Assembly: GCA_009982845.1 (NCBI GenBank)
Contig: JAADKB010000008.1
Coordinates: 558,001 to 622,000, forward strand
Direction of reading: 5' to 3'
DNA: 64,000 bases
Origin: Delphinella strobiligena
Lineage: Eukaryota > Ascomycota > Dothideomycetes > Dothideales > Dothioraceae
A program made the translations under genes and the position numbers. Every line of letters starts with the position of its first letter. The stretch's first letter is position 1. Below, piece by piece: positions 24,813-34,747 of the stretch. The notes beneath the pieces are model-generated. The model searched no databases. It saw nothing but the letters and a program-made list of their open reading frames with translations, and was not told the origin of the DNA.

Positions 24813-27332
24813 TCAGGCAGCTGATTCCAATTCAGACTCAGCTTCCCTCTCACCTTCCACCCCGTTCCCCTCTTCCTCGATATAAGGAGGCGGTGCCAAA
24901 ACATCACCCTGCACCCATACCCGAGCCAATTCCTCCTCGACCTCCTTCCGTCTAGCCTTCCACTCCTCGACCTTGGACAGCCGCTCTCTCAGCTCCGCGA
25001 GTTCCTTCTCAACACTACTCTTCTCACTCTCAGTCCCGATTCTCAAAATCTCCCACTCATCCCCTCTCTCCCCCAACCCAAGCGTAAGCGTAAACTCGTG
25101 ATAGCGTCTCAGACTCGCGCGTGTCGAGATGGTCAAGAGCGTCATCACCTTTGCCTTTAAGCCCTCATAAAGCCCGCCTTCAACGTCCGAGGATACGGCC
25201 GAGGTGCCCTCGTCAATGACCACATAACGCGGCTCATGATACAGCAGCCGCGCGAACCCCATGCGTTGTTTCTCGCCGCCGGAGAGAACGTCCTTCCACT
25301 CTTTGCGTGTGTTCCAGCCGCCTTCGCGCTCAGTGAGGTAGCCCAGTTTCGCGGCGTCGAGGACGGCTTGGAGTTCGCGATCCGTGCGGCCGGCGTCTCG
25401 CATGTCGACTTCGGTGTCTGGGTATATCACTTGATCGCGGAGGGTTCCTGGGCTGAGATAGGGGCGCTGGGGGAGGAACATTATGCCGTCTTGGCCGCTG
25501 TTTCGGGGGCGGGAGACTAGACCTCGGTAGGCTGGCCAGAGACCGGCGAGGATGCGGGCGACGGCTGATTTGCCGGCGCCGTTGGGGCCGATGATCAAGA
25601 GGTGTTGGTTTTGCGCGACGATGAAGGAAAGCGAGTCGATTAGTTCTTCGCCTCCGGCGGGGTAGAGGCCTGGTGCTACTACGGGGACGTCTTCGAAGCG
25701 GACGCCGTCGAAGCCTTTGTGGAGGGTTCCTTGTACATCGGCCAGCGAGTAGAGCTCGGGACAGGTGTTTCGGGGTGGGTAGTAGGCCTCGGCTTGGACA
25801 CGATGAAGAGTCGATATCAGGGTGTAGACGCGAGAGGTATAGCCTGCGAGCTCGGAGAGGTCTTTGAGAGAGTACATCATTCTTCCACCAGCATCTGCCA
25901 GGGAAAGCATGAGGCGCTTGTTCGTGATGAAGGCTTGAGTTCGGCCACCGCTGGAGCCGCTTCCACCTGCTGCTTCTAGCACTGCCGCTGAGGGTAGCTG
26001 AGAGTCTGCACTGTTGACGACCTTAGGGGATGATACCTCGGCAAGTCCACCCCAGGCTGGTAAGAAGACTGGTAGAGCGGTGATTAGGTAGCCAAAGGCG
26101 GACCAGGAATACTTCAAGATGAAGTCCTCGAGCATGTTGTAACGGATTTTCAACGAGTAGATGCCTTCCATCCATCGCTTAAGCTCTTGGAAACCTTTGT
26201 CGAGGAAGACCTTCTCCATCTGGTCTCCACCGTAAAAAGCGACTTCCTCGGCGTTTGCGATGAGGCGGGCGTGAAGAGCTCTGAAATCGCCTTCTCGTTT
26301 TCCTTCGACAGCCTTTAGCTTTCCGAAGGGAGGTGATAAGCGTCGCAGTAAGGTTGCAGTTGCGAAATAGTTTGCCAGCAGGGCAGACAAGGCAAGAGGG
26401 CCAAGCGAGTGATAGAGTTGTATGTTGAAGACGACAATGTCGACAAGAGGCTTACCCAAGTTGGAGTACAGGCTGGCTGCAGCATCGCAAAACAGGGTCA
26501 AGTCTTGAGTGATGTACTGATCGGCTTGCACTCCAACACCTCCGTCCAGGTTTGTGAGCTTGTAGAAGTTCAGACCGTCATTCAGGTACAGATCGTGAAT
26601 GTAGCGGGTGAGACGAGTGCGGAAGGCGATGCTGACTTTGGACTGCAGAAACTTGATCATGCTGTTGGTATAGCTCGCGAAACCTCCGACAGCGAGCCAT
26701 TTCACGATACCCAACAAGAAATTCTTGCCTCGACCTCCGACTAGATCTCGTACAATTTCACCATCCAATCTGGCAACAACCAGACTTAGATATGTCCGCA
26801 AAAGTAGGAATAGACCGTGGCTGAGCAGAAGACCGGTCTCTTTACTGCCCCATCGTGGAATCATGATATTCAAAAGACTCAAGAATTGATGTAGAAAGGC
26901 TAGATTGAGGCCTGGCTTGGTGTTCGCCGGAGGCACTTGAGGAACGCCGCTTTCGCTAAGACCGGCGGCACGCGGAGGTTGAAGAAAGAGACGTCTGTGA
27001 GCATCAAAGGTTGTGAGCTTTGTCGGGTGTATGGTAACGCTCGATGTCGTCTGCTTGTATGGAACGTATATCGTCCGTGATCCGTCTTTGCCTCGTAGAC
27101 CCGAGTTGCGTCTCAATAGACGCCGTCCTTCGTCCTTCTCTTTCCGTCGCCGTCGGTACCCTTTGATACCGCCATAGCCGCTGCCTAGAATGGAAAGGGT
27201 GAGGAGAAGAGCAGCCACGAGTCGCGTGCTTCTTGACGTCGACTTTGCCCGAGTCCGTATTCGATCGAGGTATTTCTGAATTAGGAGCGTCACAGGGTCG
27301 TCGGCATGCCGCAGTGTTGATTGAGCAGCCAT
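24813..27332 (-). CDS. pxa1: Peroxisomal ABC half-transporter (ABCD/Pxa1 type)
   Basis: Intronless, 839 residues from the ATG at 27332. A longer reading to 27347 begins with GTG, so MAAQSTLRHADD is the better start. The N-terminal hydrophobic segment LVAALLLTLSILGSGY and the ABCD transmembrane domain (about 120-480) include a stretch matching the EAA-like motif, NAEEVAFYGGDQMEKVF. The nucleotide-binding domain has Walker A GPNGAGKS (about 580), PQRPYLSPGTLRDQVIYP, signature LSGGEKQRMGFARLL (about 685) and Walker B YVVIDEGTSAVSSD (about 702). The usual Cys of the DECTSAVS motif is Gly here. A C-terminal coiled coil (ELAELRERLSKVEEWKARR) follows. The family imports long-chain acyl-CoA into peroxisomes as a Pxa1-Pxa2 dimer. 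Which of the two this is needs a tree. The C-terminal coil favours Pxa1 in my memory. Confidence 0.9.
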   Translation of the reverse strand: MAAQSTLRHADDPVTLLIQKYLDRIRTRAKSTSRSTRLVAALLLTLSILGSGYGGIKGYRRRRKEKDEGRRLLRRNSGLRGKDGSRTIYVPYKQTTSSVTIHPTKLTTFDAHRRLFLQPPRAAGLSESGVPQVPPANTKPGLNLAFLHQFLSLLNIMIPRWGSKETGLLLSHGLFLLLRTYLSLVVARLDGEIVRDLVGGRGKNFLLGIVKWLAVGGFASYTNSMIKFLQSKVSIAFRTRLTRYIHDLYLNDGLNFYKLTNLDGGVGVQADQYITQDLTLFCDAAASLYSNLGKPLVDIVVFNIQLYHSLGPLALSALLANYFATATLLRRLSPPFGKLKAVEGKREGDFRALHARLIANAEEVAFYGGDQMEKVFLDKGFQELKRWMEGIYSLKIRYNMLEDFILKYSWSAFGYLITALPVFLPAWGGLAEVSSPKVVNSADSQLPSAAVLEAAGGSGSSGGRTQAFITNKRLMLSLADAGGRMMYSLKDLSELAGYTSRVYTLISTLHRVQAEAYYPPRNTCPELYSLADVQGTLHKGFDGVRFEDVPVVAPGLYPAGGEELIDSLSFIVAQNQHLLIIGPNGAGKSAVARILAGLWPAYRGLVSRPRNSGQDGIMFLPQRPYLSPGTLRDQVIYPDTEVDMRDAGRTDRELQAVLDAAKLGYLTEREGGWNTRKEWKDVLSGGEKQRMGFARLLYHEPRYVVIDEGTSAVSSDVEGGLYEGLKAKVMTLLTISTRASLRRYHEFTLTLGLGERGDEWEILRIGTESEKSSVEKELAELRERLSKVEEWKARRKEVEEELARVWVQGDVLAPPPYIEEEGNGVEGEREAESELESAA

Positions 27333-28403
27333 AATCAGTGGTCGCACGCTCGTATTATATCAGTCTGGCATTCTATCTTTGTTGCACGTCTTGTGGTTCG
27401 TGGTCATGTTTCTTGTACAAGACAGACCGTCAAGACCATGTTATTGTGTATTCTCTGAAGGATCACCTGGCATTCCGAGGCACATTGTCGTTGCATGTGA
27501 ATCTGTGGTCCAAGCTCCCACTTCTCCGCATGGAGAAAATGCGGGATGGATTTCGTCATGATCATCCGTGGCATTTTGACACCACGTGCACATCAAGAGT
27601 CGACTTGATTCACAACATCGTTGCATACTCAACTATGCCCGCATGTGAATGGGAATACCAAGAGCGCCACGGTAAGCTGATGCGCTTGCGCTGTCCATGC
27701 AGAGGGGTTTCTGGATAGGCTACCTATAGCCGTAACTGCAATAACCAATCACTTCCAATGAACATCTCCAGTCATTATTTCTTTTTCCCGCTGTCTAATA
27801 GCATTTCAAATTGTAGAGGGAAACAGACCGAATGTCTCCTCTGGGGACTTCTTATGAAAAGTCCACAGACCTGGTTCGCAGAACCTACCGGCTGAACAAA
27901 GTGGCATTCCGCCTGGACATTGCTGAAAAGGCTCACCTTGAGAGGATTCTCAAATTGACACTTTGAAGCTTCCACGCTTGTCCGAGACACCACGTGGATG
28001 ACACTACAGACGCCTTCGACGACGGGCCAACCAGAGCCAATTGACGTCCTAGATCGAGATCCAGATCTTGACCGGTAGAATGTTGCCTTGAAACTGATGA
28101 GACACGAATGTTGATAGACATACGAGAGAATAATGGAGATCCTATGGCGTTGCTGATGCTATGGCTCTGAGTTGCGGCATCATCATGCAATGGCCCAGTG
28201 TCTGGCTGCGGCGATGCCACTGGCCTGGACCGAGTCAGTGGTCCTGCCATGGAGACATACACAACGCCGAGACTTGGTTGAGGCGAATGAAAAAGCTCAA
28301 TTGTGCCCAGGTGTTACACTGCACGTCCAAAGGTACGTTAGCTCATACAGGATGAGGAAGACCAAATTGACGAAAGTACATTAATCAATATAAATCGATC
28401 AAG
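27333..28403. other. Intergenic between the ABC transporter and tRNA
   Basis: Promoter of the transporter gene on its left side. No further gene recognised. Confidence 0.5.
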
Positions 28404-28494
28404 TCCGATGTGGTCTAGTGGCTAGGATTTGCCGCTCTCATGTGTTAGACAACACAAGGTCCGGCAAGGCCGGGGTTCAATTCCCCGCATCGGA
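28404..28494 (+). tRNA. tRNA-Glu (CTC) with a 20-nt intron
   Basis: Acceptor arms TCCGATG and CATCGGA pair over 7 bp. The D-arm GGTCTAGTGGCTAGGAT and the T-arm GCCGGGGTTCAATTCCCCG are canonical. The anticodon loop reads CT-CTC-A, and the intron lies one base 3' of the anticodon at 28441-28460, the standard position. Anticodon-stem halves TGCCG and CGGCA pair across it. Removing the intron leaves 71 nt. An A/B-box internal promoter and a downstream T-run (28499-28509) fit RNA polymerase III transcription. Confidence 0.95.
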
Positions 28495-29100
28495 ATGATT
28501 TTCTTTCTTTTGCACTGGTTGAGCTCTCGATTCAGTGTCTTACGAAAAGTTTTTTTGCAGCTTGAGATTTGGCCGGTGTGAGACCGCTTTTTGCTCCGTC
28601 ACAAATCTGGCGTGGCTGTACTGAAAGTTACGCAGTTTAGGTCCATGAGTTCTGTTCTGAGAGTTACTCACCGGTCTCAAAGCTCACCTGCAGGGTTTCC
28701 GACTTTATGTCTGGGTTTGGAATTATCTATCATTTGGTCTTGCTTACCATACGACCAGATGTATCATATCAGCAACAGTTCGCACAAGAAGAAATGTCTG
28801 CATGAGTATCCTTGCTCCCTATTGTCATCCCTTGAAACCTTTTCTTCCCAGATCCTCTCCAGATAAACGTCACTACCCGTCCTTGCCTCTGCTGCACTCG
28901 ATGCGGTACGGAGGCAGAAAACCATTAAACCTTACTTCCAATTCCAGGCTTTGCGGGAAACAATACAGATAGCTCAACAACAACGTCCCGCAAATATCTC
29001 CTGTCACTATCCCTGGATCCCCGCCGGATTTCCAGAAATCTCTCGTGGCCCTCAAGGTCATCCGAATATGCTCTCTTACTCCATCAAGGTACGTCTCAGT
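28495..29100. other. Intergenic, no gene recognised
   Basis: After the polymerase III terminator-like T-run nothing is supported on either strand. Confidence 0.5.
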
Positions 29101-29655
29101 TCACCACTTACACACTCTCAGGTAACGATCTTCACAGCACGTGGCGAACCGATATCGCGTTGAATGCGGTAAGTAGAAGGAAGAGAATCCCAAAATCAGC
29201 TCTGTATCGCCGCTGATCGCTGTCGTGATATGTGCGATAATATTCGCTGTCGAAATTTCCCTGGCGTCCCAATCTCGAAGAGTGGACATGAAAGTCTCAT
29301 AGGCTCGGAGATGGTATGATTCTGCATACTGGGATTTCAGAGCGTTGAGGTAGGCTAGTGCGTCCTGTTTTTTGTTAAGTGACAAATCTGTATGGGTGGA
29401 CATGGAAGAGGGGACGAGGGAGGTGGGATTGGTACATCTAGGATTGGTTTCTTCTTGGTTTGCCAGTGTAGGTGCGGGTCTTGAATTCTCACTTCTCTGA
29501 CGTCGGTGTCTGATTCCGCTTCTATTGGCAATGTGATGTTGTCGTTGGGCTTTGGGATGTATAGGCAACTCGTCGGGTGGCGGGACCATGATGAAGACAT
29601 TGTGGTATGGGAACTGTGTGTTCGTGTTTCCATCAATGAGGGATAATTTGGTCAT
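29101..29655 (-). CDS. Small protein with one paired amphipathic helix (PAH, Sin3-type) domain
   Basis: A 184-residue frame starting at an ATG. Residues 1-95 are low-complexity and polar. Residues about 98-167 (DALAYLNALKSQYAES, then AYETFMSTLRDWDAREISTANII, ISGDTELILGFSSFYLPHSTRY) follow the PAH pattern of Sin3: helix 1 DALxYLxxLK, helix 2 YxxFLxxLKD, the (I)STxxVIxxI helix, and the closing LILGFSxFLP. PAH domains bind short helices of transcriptional regulators. Sin3 itself is over 1000 residues with several PAH copies, so this is a stand-alone single-PAH protein. The last 15 residues may be intron read-through because a GTAAGT lies at the end. A third exon is possible. Confidence 0.65.
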   Translation of the reverse strand: MTKLSLIDGNTNTQFPYHNVFIMVPPPDELPIHPKAQRQHHIANRSGIRHRRQRSENSRPAPTLANQEETNPRCTNPTSLVPSSMSTHTDLSLNKKQDALAYLNALKSQYAESYHLRAYETFMSTLRDWDAREISTANIIAHITTAISGDTELILGFSSFYLPHSTRYRFATCCEDRYLRVCKW

Positions 29656-30245
29656 ATTAGCGCTTGCATGTTAGGTCAGTCGAAAACTTTGTTCATGAAT
29701 CTGAAGATACACGTCTCAGAAGGAAGAAGAGCAGTCTTTTGTTGAGAGGTCGGATGTCCGTCGTTTTCTTTATTTGTCGTGACGGCTACCTCCCCGCTGA
29801 TAGTGCGAAGCAGGAATACTGGGAACTGGCTCTGTTCAGAGAGGTACTCAGCACTGCACGGGTCCAAATGTAAACTTCCGGCTTTTGCTCTCCGCTTAGG
29901 GCTGTTTAGGGCCACAGTAGTCAAGCCAATGCTTTAACAGTGAACGATTAGTATATATGAGAGTAACTGCTCTTCTTTGCACTTCTGTCACGCTCTTTTT
30001 TGGGAATCAAGTCCTTAGCATCCGCAAGGCTTACCGAGATACGAATCTCTAAACGTTTTTACGTACGTGACGGTTGTCAGTACCTAGCTGATACATAACA
30101 ATGACCCTAAAGTCATCAGTGAATGAGTTCTAGTCAATTGGGACAGTTCTGTTATCAAAATAGGTCACACCTAGATAAATGTTGGAAAACTCATTGCTGC
30201 TACTATCTTAGGCTTCTGTGATAGCTCCAATTGCCACAGACGTGA
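29656..30245. other. Intergenic, no gene recognised
   Basis: Promoter side of the PAH gene and 3' side of the hydrolase gene. Nothing else seen. Confidence 0.5.
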
Positions 30246-31297
30246 TCATATTGGAATTCCGCCATTCTCCGCGCTCTGTCGCACTCGATCCATCGCCCAT
30301 GATACCAGCCCCGCAATTTTTTGACTGACGACAGTGGTGCGTGGTAGATCATGTCCTCCGCCATGATCGAAGATCCGCTTCACATCCTCCCTACAAAATC
30401 GTGCCAATTGAAACGCAGAGGCCATACGCGGATCACGGGAACCGTATATATGAACTGTAGGAATCTGAATCATATGCTCTGGCAAGATCTGAGCACAATC
30501 GAGCCCACAAACTTCTCGGGCAGTCGCAAAGGTGGCTGCCAGTGGCATTTCTGAGCTAGAAGTGTCGGGCGCTGGATCGCTGTGGCCGATTTTTCCGCGG
30601 TCGATGTAATTCCATCGCTTGTCGCCGTGCTCGACTAGAGCAGCATATGATGCTTGCGACTGGAGAGCTTGTCCAGACTCTTTGTCATGTATCCTTGCTG
30701 CCTCAGAGATATCGTAACCTTGGTCCGCGAGGTAATATAGAGGTAAGCCGCCGCAAATGAAAACAGCGAACTTGAAGGGCTGCTGTGGTGGCCTCCCCCG
30801 GATTGAGGCTTGGCCTATCTCATCACGTTGCAGTCGCAGGAGAAACGTGGCCGCCAGAGCACAACCTTGAGAGAAGCCTAGAACGCCATCGTACGGTCCT
30901 TTTTCCTGAATAAGATTTGAAAGCCACTCGTGGGCATTTTCCAGCTCGGATGTTAATGGCAGCGCATACCAGGAGTAGAACGGACCTGCATAGAAATGGT
31001 CGACTGGCGGAGCAGGATCAGAAAGAAGAGGGGCATCGATAAAATCGAAAGCGTGTTCTGTCCCAGAGTATGACGGAGGCAGAAAACAACGGAATTGCGC
31101 TGTAGCTAATATTAACTACCGGATCAATTGGAAACAGATCCTTCGGTGAAGGATATCTAGAGCCATTTGGAGTGCGACATCTTGCGGTCATTGGCTAGAG
31201 AACTTTGAGTAAAGGCAGTCCAGAGAGTATGCTTACCAGTCTGGGATTCCAGAATCGCAGCGCTTGTACCCTTTCCGTGGAGACAAAGGAACCTCAT
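30246..31297 (-). CDS. FSH1-family serine hydrolase
   Basis: Two exons (31297-31237 and 31099-30246) give 304 residues. The start MRFLCLHGKGTSAAILESQ is the hallmark beginning of the family. The nucleophile elbow is GVLGFSQGCAL (Ser97), with the acid in HIYGSRDPR and the histidine in HGGGHDLPR. Family members are cytosolic alpha/beta hydrolases. Some act as stand-alone thioesterases in polyketide clusters (LovG type), while others are housekeeping. It lies about 1 kb from the FAD enzyme at the cluster edge, so a role in hydrolysing a polyketide or ester intermediate is possible but unproven, and the PKS already has its own reductive release domain. The 137-nt intron is longer than most in the window and begins gtaagc. 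An insert of about 25 residues lies before the acid loop. Confidence 0.85.
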
Positions 31298-32284
31298 GGT
31301 GTTTTGCCCAAAGTGACACTTTTGTTTAAAGACACTAGCTTTCGAACTTCGATGACAACGTCAAGTGGGAAATCCTTCTATAATAACATCTCCTGGCACT
31401 TCCTCAGAACTGGAACTCCGGGCCGACGCGACTCTTTTAAACCGAGAGGAGTGAAGTAAATGATAGGATATGCCCTAATTCCCAAGATTACCACCGTAAA
31501 GGTTATCATGAATGATCGACGATTTTATCCCTACCTTGTTGTGATCCTTCAGCCTTCATTCGTATTTTAAGCCCGACTTCTGTCCCACCGTCCTACGGAC
31601 ATCTGTCGTCGGTTACTGGTGGCCTTTGACTAGACTTTCGGGTTGCGGACATAGTTCCCCGAGGGGAGAAAACACAGTCGGGGATCTCCGGACATAAGCG
31701 GGCATGCTCAACAACGCCGAGTATAGCCCACCTTGAACGTGTGACGAGAGAGCTTAAACTTCCGTCCCGCCAAGAAGAACTCCGACCAATTAATGCAATA
31801 GATCTACTCGTATGTCTCACCGTCTAGCACTTTGCTGATCGTAGACAGGGCGGCCTGACCTCGATTCCTTTTGTTCTTTATTCTCAAAAGCCCTGGAAAT
31901 TTTGGAAGCCTAGCTTAGAGTGGTTGTAAAAACACATTTTGACCCCAGACTAGTCTGAGTTTCACCGCACAATACTATCACTCTGATGCAAAGTCTACGG
32001 TTGAGCAGTCCAGCTCGGCGCCTACGCTAATTGGGGAAGTATGGTGAACTGTCCAAGAAGATGGCGGTCGAGCTTCTCGTGATGACTGATGCTTGTTAAA
32101 ACGCATGACTCCTGCTACGAATATTCGTTGAAGATTCGGAAGAGTTGTGAACAGCTTAGAGTCTGTGCCGGTAGTGTTCCGCACCAAGATCTATACTATC
32201 AACCAGGAACGCCACACCTTAGCCTTGTTGCTGCTTGGATTTCTTCTCAGTCTGGATTATAGCTAGACCCTGCGTCAAAATGCC
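31298..32284. other. Intergenic between the hydrolase and cluster FAD enzyme
   Basis: No domain seen. This could mark the left border of the metabolite cluster. Confidence 0.5.
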
Positions 32285-34747
32285 TTAGAATAACCACTTG
32301 CCATCACCCGCACCCTTAATTCCTTGAGCCGGCATGCTGTCATCGATGCCGTTCGTCTCGTATATGTAATGAGTCTTGCTGTTGCTGTTGATAGCCAAAC
32401 TGTTCAGCTGCTGTTCGCGAGGAGAAGCCTCAATGAGGAAAGTCGAGAGATAGTCGTCCACAACCGATGTCTCATTAGGCCATGCGCTTGTACCAACAAT
32501 CAGATCCGGCCTGACGACCACCACTGCGCCTCGTGCGTGGTTCACCCCATAGCAGTAATGCGCATCTTCGTCTGGTGCACGGTCATCGTAGACAATTCTT
32601 GCGGTCTTTCGCAGCTGTTGCATATCTGGGGCCGTTAGCAACTCCTCGACCTCTTGTGGCAGCGACTTGAGGATCAGAACGACATTGAATCTTTCTTGTC
32701 CCCCAAATCGGTCGTAAAAGCCCATAGGCCCCAGTCCGTGGCGCGAAAAATGGGCAATGGTCTTGCGCACGGGACCTTGCAGGTCCGATGCAAACACCAG
32801 AAGGTGAAACTTTCCCACACCCAACATGGCATTGTACAAGTAAGACGCGTCACCCGCCCCAAGGGCGACCCTACAGTCGGGTACTCTGACCCCATTGTTG
32901 AGACGTACAGCACTGGGGCCAGCAGCAATTTCTGCATTTTTAGCCGGACTCAGCACCGTCTCCACTACAGGAAACCCAAATCCTGGCATAAATTTGGGTA
33001 ACCGGCCGAAGAAATTCCTAAGCCAGTTTCGAGAATCCTCAATGCTAGAGCCGAGAGCAGGGAGAGGATCATCGGCGGGCTCTGGCTCGTGCCCTAGTCC
33101 GCGTAGAACAGCCAGTGGAAGGTCGAGGTTGCAGACGAAGCGAAGGAAGGCGCCAGAGAAGCGAATAACACGATTGGCAAAAATCCGCCGCTCAGAGTCA
33201 TATGTAGGCAGAACCTTCTGAGGATCGGCGGCACCATGGAGGACGAGGGCTAACTTCCACGAGAGATTCGCCGCATCGTACACCGATGAGTTGAAGCCAA
33301 ACGCTCCAAGAACTGAGTGTACGTGACTGTATGAAGACGAGCACGATCAGTAAAGAAGCGATTTTCGTTCAATGGACTTGACGTACGCTGCATCTCCACC
33401 AAGATGGATTCGCTGGTCTGGTTTGGAAAAGGATCGAGCGACGCGCTCATTCACTTGTTTTGGGTCAGCGGATGCAAGACGATAGCTGACCAAGTAATTA
33501 CCTCGCCACACTGCAAACCAACTCATGGGTCCAGCAAATTCGAATTTCCATGGGGCCATGACTTTGTTCAGTTGCTCCAAAGCCTCATCGGGAGTGATGC
33601 CGTGATCATGGACCTGCGTTTCGCCCACAGCCGACTTGTTTTTCCTGTTGCGCCTATGAGCTGCAGACACTTTCGTCGCCTTCGCACTTGGGACTTGAAC
33701 ATAAACCCTTGTAAAGCCTTGTTCGCGAGGAACGAAGATGACGCCGCCAAGCTCAGTGTTGGTTACAATGCTGAAGTCAAGGATGTGTGGATAGTCGGTC
33801 TTGTATTGGCAGTCCATGATGGTCCAGAAGCACTCTGTCGTCAGCCCATCAAACGGCGTATCCAAGATCTCGCGGACGCGACTTGCCGCACCATCGGCGC
33901 CAATCAGATACTTTGCCTTGATGATGTCGTCTTCGCCTAGTTTGTTACACGTCAATCTTGCTGAGATTGGGTGCGTCACAGCGGGGTCCTCAGAAATCTG
34001 AACTTCGGTGATAGTCTTGCCTCGCTCAATGAGCACCCTATGCCGACGCAAATCGCGGAGGTAGATCTTCTCAATCTGACCCTGTGAGATTATATGGTTG
34101 CCACGAAATTGAGAGTCGGCTTGCACAGTATAATTGTGAGCAAGCGTTACTCCATTGCGGCGAAGGATCAACTTGTTTACGATTGGCCCCTCATTGGTAA
34201 CTTCGTGGCCAAGGCCCCACGAATGCAGATACTCGAGAGCGCGTGGCTGTATGGAGTCGGCACGACCCGAGTGGCAAGGACCCTCGGCCTTGTCTGATAA
34301 TGTTAGCTTCACGTAATGCTAAGTGCCATGTGAAGTCGAAGCACCTACCAACAACACGAAATGTAATTCCTTGCCGTGCAAGATTCAAGGCTACCGCTAG
34401 ACCAAAGGGTCCAGCTTTTGGAGAGCTTAGCAGCTTGCAACAAAGGAAGACAGAAGTGGAAGCTCACCTCCAATGATAAGGACATCGACTTCGCTGGATT
34501 GCTTCCACCAAGACGGTGTAGCCTCATCTGTCGCAGTCCCATTGTACAGGCTAGGCCAACTCCTCAGGCTACACATTCCATGTTCATTTGCCACCAATGA
34601 AGTCTGCTTTTCACATGCATCGGGAACAACATAGTGTGCGCGCTCGCTATGGTCTGACGAGAAGTATGCCTCGTCTTCCCACGCGGCGCATGAGGTGGGC
34701 TCCGCAAAGCCTCGCTGCCAGCTTGACGATGGAAGAGATTGAGCCAT
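32285..34747 (-). CDS. FAD-dependent aromatic monooxygenase (phenol 2-monooxygenase type)
   Basis: Four exons (34747-34468, 34414-34349, 34293-33387, 33326-32285), 764 residues from the first ATG. Splicing builds the dinucleotide-binding motif VDVLIIGGAGPFGLAVALNLARQG, which spans an intron. Then come GRADSIQPRALEYLHSWG, the DG-type motif YLIGADGAASRVREIL, and the FAD-ribityl motif IHLGGDAAHVHSVLGAFGFN, also spanning an intron. The C-terminal part (from about residue 520: GVRVPDCRVALG, LVFASDL, VVRPDLIVGTS) is the thioredoxin-like domain of phenol hydroxylases. It would hydroxylate an aromatic polyketide using NADPH and O2. Related enzymes in phenalenone-type pathways also drive ring rearrangements, but which applies here cannot be read from sequence. 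The first about 85 residues are unusually long. A second ATG at 34576 (MCSLRSWPSLYNGT) would give 707 residues and is a credible alternative start. Confidence 0.87.
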
